Part shown: piece after piece, positions 58,427-64,000 of the stretch
Position numbering within the stretch: position 1 is the stretch's first letter
How the letters are laid out: each line of letters opens with the position of its first letter
Origin: Emticicia agri
Lineage (GTDB): Bacteria > Bacteroidota > Bacteroidia > Cytophagales > Spirosomataceae
DNA: 64,000 nt
Assembly: GCF_004168285.1 (NCBI RefSeq)
Contig: NZ_SEWF01000012.1
Location: 62,001 to 126,000, forward strand
Reading direction: 5' to 3'
Program-made: the position numbers and the translations under genes
Notes under the pieces: model-generated
The model's input: only the letters and a program-made list of their open reading frames with translations
Databases searched by the model: none
What the model was told of the DNA's origin: nothing

Positions 58427-59959
58427 CTAAACATTTGTATCAAAGACACGACCGAAATAGTCGCTTATTTCTTTTATCAGCATGTCCTTTTGTCGCTTTT
58501 TAATGCCTGCCAGTTCTTTGGCTAATTGTTTCTTAAAATCCAGTTGCATTTGCCGGGCTATCTGTATGCGTTGGGCTTGCGGACTACCTGCGCCGTGCAT
58601 ACTTTCGGTCAGGTATCCAACAGCATTTCTGCCTAATGTCATGTTTTCAATCAGTCGTAGAATTCTCATCCGGTGTTCTGTCGGCACATCTGCTCTGCCT
58701 TTCAGGTATTTCTCTAACAAATGCCCTACTGTTTCGCTTCTGAAATCCTGTTCAGATGGCAGCGTAACCATCAATCCACCTGCTAAATCCTGCGCCAGAC
58801 GACTGATTTCATAAGGTAGTCTGGTTACATGGTGCTTGCACACATTGGCCAGCATATCATCGGCCAGATAAGTCCCTGATAGCGTAGGTTTTGACTGATA
58901 AGAGGCCGCTATACCTGTGGCATAAATAGTCTCGTTCAGATGCGTCATTTCCACTAATTTATCTTTAATATGGCTGGCCTTGTCTGCCCCGTTAAATTCG
59001 GCGATGGTAGCTGCTGCGCCAATCAGCACATCGCCTACTCCACTTTTGCAGACATAGCTCCGGCGATGGTAACAGGTAAAACGCTCTACCAGCATAGAGG
59101 CAAATTCATATTCGCCGTCCATAAAAATCAGTTCGTTGGGTATAAACACCTCTTCAAAAATCACCATTGCCTCTTGTCCGCCATAGTGTGCATTGCCAGA
59201 ATCAATATCTCCGGTCTCCATACTACGTGTATCGCACGACTGCCTGCCATAAATATAGGTAATACCCTTAGCATCTACCGGAATTGCGCCTACAATAGCA
59301 TAGTTCCGGTCATTATCTGTCAGGCGCATGGTTGGCATTACTAAAAGCCAATGAGAATTGAGACAGCCTGTCTGATGTGCTTTAGCTCCCGTGATATATA
59401 CTCCTTCACTGGTTCGCCTCGTAATATGTACAAACAAATCAGGGTCTGCCTGTTGGTGTGGTGCAAGGCTTCTGTCTCCTTTTACATCAGTCATAGCTCC
59501 ACCAATCACAAAATTATGGTTCTGGGTATAAGCAATAAACTTTCTGAAGCGTGTATGATAGTTGGTATGATAACAGGCATCTATTTCAAAAGTAGTCGAA
59601 TATAAGGCATTGAAGGCGTCCATACCCACACAACGCTGAAAACAAGTACCTGTCAGTTGTCCTAAACGGCGTTGCATTTTGTTTTGTAAAACTACATCTT
59701 CACGTTTCTGGGCTATGTGCAGAAAACGATTGACCCGCTTGCCTGTAAACGGAGAAATAGCCGTAGCCAATTCAGGCTCCTGTAATGCCAACTGAAAAGT
59801 TTCGGCAACCGCATTGATAGAAGGGCGAATCATAGGATGTTCTACAATATCGGCTACCAACTCTCCAAAAAGATAGACTTTCAAAGCACGACCCCGAAGA
59901 CTTTCGATATACGCTTCGGCTGTACTGATGCCTTCTGTTACTTCGTCAATGGTTTGCAT
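58427..59959 (-). CDS. 4-hydroxybutyryl-CoA dehydratase / HpaB-family protein
   Basis: 510 residues, the family length. It belongs to the FAD-dependent HpaB/4-hydroxybutyryl-CoA dehydratase superfamily. The cluster-binding residues of the dehydratase are present: Cys106-x3-Cys110 (TCFQRCVGMDAF), His298 (CYHRRSY) and Cys304 (VCKSGVGDVLIGAA). The simple hydroxylases lack the cysteines, so a [4Fe-4S]/FAD dehydratase or vinylacetyl-CoA isomerase is favoured. His to Cys spacing is six residues, whereas I recall seven in the Clostridium enzyme. It forms an operon with the alpha/beta hydrolase 13 bp upstream, and a crotonase gene is next. The product would be crotonyl-CoA from 4-hydroxybutyrate. Confidence 0.82.
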   Translation of the reverse strand: MQTIDEVTEGISTAEAYIESLRGRALKVYLFGELVADIVEHPMIRPSINAVAETFQLALQEPELATAISPFTGKRVNRFLHIAQKREDVVLQNKMQRRLGQLTGTCFQRCVGMDAFNALYSTTFEIDACYHTNYHTRFRKFIAYTQNHNFVIGGAMTDVKGDRSLAPHQQADPDLFVHITRRTSEGVYITGAKAHQTGCLNSHWLLVMPTMRLTDNDRNYAIVGAIPVDAKGITYIYGRQSCDTRSMETGDIDSGNAHYGGQEAMVIFEEVFIPNELIFMDGEYEFASMLVERFTCYHRRSYVCKSGVGDVLIGAAATIAEFNGADKASHIKDKLVEMTHLNETIYATGIAASYQSKPTLSGTYLADDMLANVCKHHVTRLPYEISRLAQDLAGGLMVTLPSEQDFRSETVGHLLEKYLKGRADVPTEHRMRILRLIENMTLGRNAVGYLTESMHGAGSPQAQRIQIARQMQLDFKKQLAKELAGIKKRQKDMLIKEISDYFGRVFDTNV

Positions 59960-59972
59960 AGCTATCAGGTTT

Positions 59973-60875
59973 TCAGTTAAATTTATTGGTTTGTAAGTGC
60001 GTAATAATGGCAGGCATCACCGTTTCTAACACAGGTTTAGGCAACTGGTGTCCCATGCCTTCTACCCAGAGCATTTTTGCATTTGGTATTTTAGGTGCAT
60101 AAATGGTAGCATGTATAGGCGGAATAAGCGGGTCTTCAGTGCCATGAATCACCAGAGTGGGAGCTTTGATTTTTGGTAGCTCATGCAAGCGTGAACCAGA
60201 CGCAGCAATGCCGCAGAATTGCTGAAATCTGGCTCTCGGGTTCTGCCCTTTTCTTTGTTCTATTCCTTCAATAAAAATAGTTCGTAAATGCTGATGGTTA
60301 AACGGGAATGTCTTGCCGTTGAGTCGGCGATAGGTTTTCACATAACCTTCAACCGTAATGGCCGGAAATGCCAGTTTACTTTTAATTGTAAAATTCCGCA
60401 GAAAAAACGGAATCAATCGCACAAATGGTTTTCCTCTGAAAAAAGGTACTGCAGCAGGGTCTAATATAAAACCTGACGACATAATAGAAACCAGACATAA
60501 TACCCTTTCAGCATGAGAAATGGCGATACGCTGGGCTATCATGCCCCCCATGGATACCCCAATGATATGCGCCTTGCTGACAGACAGGTAATCTAATAAT
60601 CCGATACTGTCTTTTGCCATATCTTCGAGCGTATAGGGCCGCTTCCGGTGCCAGGTATCGTTTAACCAGGTTGAAAGCCCAATATCCCGGTTATCAAAAC
60701 GAATCACATAATACCCAGCTTCTACTAATGGTTCAATAAAATCGTTGGTAAACATGATGCTTTGCGCATCAAGCCCCATAATGAGCAGAATGGCCGGATT
60801 TTCCTGCTGTCCGAAAGTTTCAAAATAAATTTCAATAGTATTGCAGGGGGCTTTACCTGCTAAAGTCGGTTTCAT
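59973..60875 (-). CDS. Alpha/beta-fold hydrolase
   Basis: 300 residues from the ATG at 60875; an earlier in-frame start at 60908 is less likely. Motifs: PAILLIMGLDAQSIMFTNDFIEPLVEAGYYVIRFDNRDIGLST, nucleophile Ser in GVSMGGMIAQ, Asp in VIHGTEDPLIPP, His in GMGHQLPKP. The FDNRDIGLST stretch is typical of the proline-iminopeptidase/aclacinomycin-methylesterase-like group. Single-domain cytosolic hydrolase, likely co-transcribed with the dehydratase-like gene (13-bp gap). It may hydrolyse an ester or CoA thioester of that pathway (inference). Confidence 0.87.
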   Translation of the reverse strand: MKPTLAGKAPCNTIEIYFETFGQQENPAILLIMGLDAQSIMFTNDFIEPLVEAGYYVIRFDNRDIGLSTWLNDTWHRKRPYTLEDMAKDSIGLLDYLSVSKAHIIGVSMGGMIAQRIAISHAERVLCLVSIMSSGFILDPAAVPFFRGKPFVRLIPFFLRNFTIKSKLAFPAITVEGYVKTYRRLNGKTFPFNHQHLRTIFIEGIEQRKGQNPRARFQQFCGIAASGSRLHELPKIKAPTLVIHGTEDPLIPPIHATIYAPKIPNAKMLWVEGMGHQLPKPVLETVMPAIITHLQTNKFN

Positions 60876-60937
60876 GACATTTTTATAACAGCGAACGAGT
60901 AAATACAATCAATGTGCAATAATAAAAAGACATTCTT

Positions 60938-61026
60938 ACCACGGAGTTGCACCGAGTTTTGCACGGAGATTCACGGAGGTTTCAACTCAGCGTAACTCTG
61001 TGCAAAACTTCGTGTTACTTCGTGGT
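60938..61026. repeat. CACGGAG-type palindromic repeat
   Basis: Left part TTACCACGGAGTTGCACCGAGTTTTGCACGGAG, right part CTCTGTGCAAAACTTCGTGTTACTTCGTGG. The arms ACCACGGAGT..CACCGAGTTTTGCAC and GTGCAAAACTTCGTG..ACTTCGTGGT pair along most of their length. A dispersed intergenic repeat type that I recognise from many bacteria. Confidence 0.6.
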
Positions 61027-61044
61027 TAAATAAAATAATTTACT

Positions 61045-61803
61045 CTACTTATTCTTCTCAAAATTCTTTAAAAACTCTGCCCTGTCGGTGATTTCGGTCA
61101 GGAACTCCTGTTCAATAGCTAAACCTTCTTCTAAAGTTTTAGAAAACCCTTCGTTATAAAGGTGCTTCATGGCAGCTATGGTCTGGGCTGAATTCTGTAA
61201 AATCTCATGGGCTAACTCAAAAGCGGTTTCTTCTAATTTTTCCAAAGGTACAGCCCTGTTTACTAATCCTATGCTCTCTGCCTCTTTGCCTGTAATGGGT
61301 TTAGCCGTAAACGAAAGTTCTTTGGCTTTCAATAAACCCACCAATTTTGGTAAACGTTGGGTCATTCCCCATTTGGGTAATATGCCCCATTTGGTATGTG
61401 TATCTCCGATTTTAGCATTTTCTGCGGCCACAATCAAGTCAAAAAATAGCATCAGTTCGGTTGCCCCTGTATAGCAATACCCATGCACCAATACAATACC
61501 CGGTTGGGGCATGGTACGTAAGATGTGTGCAATGTCGTTGCCATCTTGCAATATATCTGATGCCTTGAACTGCCCGCCCTGAATACCTTCATTCAATGCC
61601 TTTAAATCAACTCCTGCCGAAAAAGCCCTGCCTGCCCCTTTTACCACTACTACTTTTATATCGGCACGTTTTGCTATAGCGGTTAAAGCATGCTTTAATT
61701 CTACTATCATCAGCGGCGTAAGGGCATTGAGCGAAGCAGGTCTGTTTAAGGTAATGATACTTATTGCTTCTTTCTCTTCTACAATTATATCGTGGTACTC
61801 CAT
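61045..61803 (-). CDS. Enoyl-CoA hydratase/isomerase (crotonase family)
   Basis: 252 residues. ITLNRPASLNALTPLMIVELKHALT; the oxyanion and CoA site VVVKGAGRAFSAGVDLKALNEG; VHGYCYTGATELMLFFDLIVAAENAKIGDTHTKWGILPKWGMTQRLPKLVGLLKAKELSFTAKPITGKEAESIGLVNRAV. The glutamate usual in the first catalytic position of hydratases (GGCEL) is replaced by GATEL, keeping Glu. Cytosolic. With the dehydratase-like enzyme it could carry crotonyl-CoA on to 3-hydroxybutyryl-CoA, although a repeat separates the genes. Confidence 0.88.
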   Translation of the reverse strand: MEYHDIIVEEKEAISIITLNRPASLNALTPLMIVELKHALTAIAKRADIKVVVVKGAGRAFSAGVDLKALNEGIQGGQFKASDILQDGNDIAHILRTMPQPGIVLVHGYCYTGATELMLFFDLIVAAENAKIGDTHTKWGILPKWGMTQRLPKLVGLLKAKELSFTAKPITGKEAESIGLVNRAVPLEKLEETAFELAHEILQNSAQTIAAMKHLYNEGFSKTLEEGLAIEQEFLTEITDRAEFLKNFEKNK

Positions 61804-61941
61804 AGTATCGTATCTGATTTGTTAAACAAATGTAGTTAATTCTCTTATGCCTGCATACTGACTTTAGAGAAAATTAATCTTCCAAAATTACCGTTAAAAA
61901 ATTTTCTTCCAGCAAATAAAATATACAACTAAAAACTTAGT

Positions 61942-61949
61942 TATATTTG
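61942..61949 (+). promoter_or_regulatory. -7 element before the LRR gene
   Basis: TATATTTG, a perfect TAnnTTTG match, 20 bp before the ATG at 61970. No clear TTTG was seen at the -33 distance. Confidence 0.4.
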
Positions 61950-61969
61950 TAAATAAAAAAACTAAATCT

Positions 61970-63430
61970 ATGAAAAACCTATTCTGCCTCCTCTTATTTG
62001 TTTCTTTTTACTCGCTTGGGCAACAAAAAGTGTATCAGGCTAAAGATTTTGAAAGAGACATATTTCCACCAAAAATTATACAGGAGGGTAAAGCCACTAT
62101 CCGTCAATCGACAACCCCCTATAAGCGTCTGAATATTACTACTGCCGATGATAAAAATAGAACGGTCATTTTAGATGTAGAAGTAAAAAAAATCTATACT
62201 GACCTTTACCGTTTCGCCAGCAAACGCAATGTAAAGTTTTATCAGTTTAACGAAGCGAAATCTTTTCCTGTTGAATTAATGGTTCAACCCAATGGCACAA
62301 TTGATTATTTTGTGTATGGGTTTCAGGGTTCTGTTGTGATTAATAATAATAGACCGAGTATGTTTAATGACTCTCTCAATCCTGAAAACAGACAAAAATT
62401 CCATGCAGTCGTAGAAGAGTTCTGCAAAACTTATCGGTTACCTGATAATCTGAGTAAAGAGCCGTTTAGTATGTCTTTCTTAATAACTCTGGGCAGTCAG
62501 CCTAAAAAGCCAAGCAAAATGTATATTTACAACATGGAAATGGCACAAGCCTGTGATAAACCGGATACTGTCAAGACCTTGATGCTGAATAATCTGGCTC
62601 TTGAGTCGTTTCCGATGGTGGTATTCAGGTTTAAGAATCTCGAAAAATTAGATTTATCGGATAACTATATCGAAAAAATACCAAAGTCTGTATCTAAAAT
62701 AAAGAATCTGAAATTTCTGAGTATCAGCAACAATCCCATTTATGATAACAAGCTGAAATTTAAGAAAAATACCCACATAAAAGACCTTAATTTACAATAT
62801 ACAGGTATCTCCTACCTACCAAGAAGCCTCGCTAAAAATCGGAACTTAGAAGTATTATTTTTAGGTAATAACCGCTATAAAGGTTTCAGAAAACGTGATT
62901 TCAGAAAGATGGCTCATCTGAAAGCCCTGAACTTATACAATGCCAATCTTTCAGCAGTACCTATTAATATAACCAAACTGCCTGCTTTAGAAGAGTTAGA
63001 CCTCTACTATAATAATCTGAAACAATTACCCAACGAAATATGTAATATGCCCAAGCTGAAAACCCTGGCAGTATCTAATAACGAACTCTGGAATCTTCCG
63101 GCACACATAGCCAAAATCAGGACTTTAGAAACCCTTTATGCGCACCACAACCGACTGAATGATTTGCCTACGCTGCCTGATTTGAAGCTGCTGCATATCA
63201 GTTATAATATGTTTAAAAGAGTTCCTGAAGAAATCTATCAGTTAGAAAATCTCATTGAAATTGACATGAGCAAAAACCAGATTATGGAAGTACCTGTTCA
63301 GTTAAGAAAGTTTGAAAAATTACAAAGAGTCTTTTTTGTAGAGAATGATTTTAACAGAATTGCTGAGAAGAAAGAAGAATTAGCTAAATTGGTAACTGAT
63401 TTAGAGAAAAAAGATATTTTAGTACGCTGA
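61970..63430 (+). CDS. Secreted leucine-rich-repeat protein
   Basis: 486 residues with a signal peptide (MKNLFCLLLFVSFYSLGQ). Residues about 20-200 form an unrecognised N-terminal domain. From about 205 to 470 there are around eleven LRRs of 22-24 residues with the LxxLxLxxNxLxxLP pattern (LEKLDLSDNYIEKIPKSVSKIKNLKFLSISNNPI; ALEELDLYYNNLKQLPNEICNMPKLKTLAVSNNELWNLP). LRRs bind proteins, so a surface interaction role is likely. The stop overlaps the start of the next MerR-type gene (TGATG). Confidence 0.87.
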   Translation: MKNLFCLLLFVSFYSLGQQKVYQAKDFERDIFPPKIIQEGKATIRQSTTPYKRLNITTADDKNRTVILDVEVKKIYTDLYRFASKRNVKFYQFNEAKSFPVELMVQPNGTIDYFVYGFQGSVVINNNRPSMFNDSLNPENRQKFHAVVEEFCKTYRLPDNLSKEPFSMSFLITLGSQPKKPSKMYIYNMEMAQACDKPDTVKTLMLNNLALESFPMVVFRFKNLEKLDLSDNYIEKIPKSVSKIKNLKFLSISNNPIYDNKLKFKKNTHIKDLNLQYTGISYLPRSLAKNRNLEVLFLGNNRYKGFRKRDFRKMAHLKALNLYNANLSAVPINITKLPALEELDLYYNNLKQLPNEICNMPKLKTLAVSNNELWNLPAHIAKIRTLETLYAHHNRLNDLPTLPDLKLLHISYNMFKRVPEEIYQLENLIEIDMSKNQIMEVPVQLRKFEKLQRVFFVENDFNRIAEKKEELAKLVTDLEKKDILVR

Positions 63431-63735
63431 TGAAACTTTTCTATACTACCAACGAAGTGTCCGAGATTTTAGGTGTTACGGCATCAAAGATCCGGTTTTA
63501 TGAAAAAAAATTCAAACTAAGGTTTGAGCGTAATGGGCGTGACCGAAAACTGACACAAAAAGACATTGACAAACTTCGGGAGATTATAGAGGTAAAAAGC
63601 AAAGGTACGCTTACGCTGAAAGGTACCGAACGTAAGATTAATAAAAAGACCGATCTCAATAAAAGTAAAAATGCTCTGAAAACGAGGTTACTCACAATCA
63701 GAGCGTTTTTACAGCAAACTTTGAATGAGCTTTAA
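63430..63735 (+). CDS. Small MerR-family HTH regulator
   Basis: 101 residues. FYTTNEVSEILGVTASKIRFYEKKFKLRFERNGRDRKLTQKDIDKLREIIEVKSKGTLTLKGTERKI is a MerR HTH-1 domain with the typical wing; there is no effector domain, only a short basic helix. This small type is common in Bacteroidota and is often encoded near bacA/peptidase genes. Here its start codon shares a base with the LRR gene's stop. Its 3' end overlaps the RNA methyltransferase gene on the other strand by 4 bp. Confidence 0.88.
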   Translation: MKLFYTTNEVSEILGVTASKIRFYEKKFKLRFERNGRDRKLTQKDIDKLREIIEVKSKGTLTLKGTERKINKKTDLNKSKNALKTRLLTIRAFLQQTLNEL

Positions 63736-64000
63736 ATCCGTTGCCTTACCACTTCATATAATATTACTCCGGTGGCTACCGACACATTCAATGAGCCTAT
63801 TTTCCCTACCATCGGAATTTTAGTAGCGTGGTCGGCCTGTTCGAGCAGGTTTTCAGAAATACCATCTTCCTCTGAACCCATCAGAATGGCTGTCGGAACG
63901 GTAAAATCTATACTATATAATTGTTCGGTAGCTTTTTCGGTACAGGCTACTATCTGAATACCCGATTGTTTCAATTCATCTAAAACCTGTGAAAGGCTAT
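63732..64000 (-). CDS. TrmH/SpoU-family RNA 2'-O-methyltransferase (5' part missing)
   Basis: The frame is open to the window edge, so the gene starts outside; about 89 C-terminal residues are visible. SPOUT motif 2 (AILMGSEEDGISENLLEQAD) and motif 3 (IPMVGKIGSLNVSVATGVILYEVVRQR) form the deep trefoil knot that binds S-adenosylmethionine. The conserved Asn-Val-Ser triad of 2'-O-methyltransferases is present. It could be RlmB- or TrmL-like; the N-terminal domain that would decide is not in view. Confidence 0.9.
   Translation of the reverse strand, partial: SLSQVLDELKQSGIQIVACTEKATEQLYSIDFTVPTAILMGSEEDGISENLLEQADHATKIPMVGKIGSLNVSVATGVILYEVVRQRI

Overview
The window looks like chromosomal DNA from a member of the Bacteroidota, most likely the order Cytophagales. 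The base composition is AT-rich. There are carboxypeptidase-like/TonB-type outer-membrane barrel proteins with polar C-terminal tails, a 3-coathanger-stack/ELWxxDGT protein, a BT_3928-type DoxX protein, DUF1599, an archaeal-type ProS and a fused aspartokinase/homoserine dehydrogenase. Several start regions carry the Bacteroidota -7 element TAnnTTTG. These family assignments come from reading the sequence, not from a database search. I found no rRNA, tRNA, CRISPR array, transposase gene or phage gene.

Layout. 1-10.1 kb: a 5'-truncated outer-membrane barrel protein with two small secreted paralogues, then MarC, a class-V aminotransferase, the diadenylate cyclase CdaA and a second full-length barrel protein. 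10.3-16 kb: an unlisted 57-residue protein, a cytochrome b / molybdopterin oxidoreductase pair, a 2OG-Fe(II) oxygenase, release factor 3, a solitary nuoC and a small periplasmic LTxxQ-like protein. 16-34.4 kb: a giant ELWxxDGT protein, pyrB, aroA, an esterase lipoprotein, an unknown lipoprotein, thrA, an SdpR/SdpI-like pair, folP, DUF1599, a DoxX/BT_3928 protein, aroK and a FadL-like porin. 34.7-41.8 kb: a Gly/Ser/Tyr-rich lipoprotein, proS, small enzymes, an FKBP isomerase, an HD-domain protein and a carbohydrate-binding lipoprotein.

42.1-50.3 kb is the most notable part: a probable complete retron. Three tightly packed genes (WGR + HEAT/ARM repeats; WGR + beta-propeller; winged helix + SWIM zinc finger) are followed by a non-coding region with every expected msr-msd landmark. 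These are a perfect 12-bp a1/a2 inverted repeat, two msr stem-loops and a perfect 25-bp msd hairpin. A retron-type reverse transcriptase starts 15 bp after a2. The operon and the ncRNA each have the same promoter layout, TTTG-N19-TATTTTG, and the second would start transcription at a1. The set fits what I remember as the computationally defined type XIII retrons (ARM + WHSWIM + RT), with an extra WGR/propeller protein.

50.4-64 kb: a small barrel protein and two secreted unknowns, a MerR/TipAS regulator with a 19-bp-spacer promoter, a VOC/DoxX/GyrI-like cluster, alaS, a 4-hydroxybutyryl-CoA dehydratase-like enzyme with an alpha/beta hydrolase and a crotonase, an LRR protein overlapping a small MerR regulator, and the 3' part of a TrmH/SpoU RNA methyltransferase running off the end.

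The intergenic DNA is rich in palindromic repeats of at least five families. Several copies are interrupted by a GC-rich 13-15 nt insert with consensus GCGG-NCG-CCGC-GCG, which can itself form a mini-hairpin. Intact and interrupted versions of the same repeats occur in this window, so the inserts can be delimited almost to the base.
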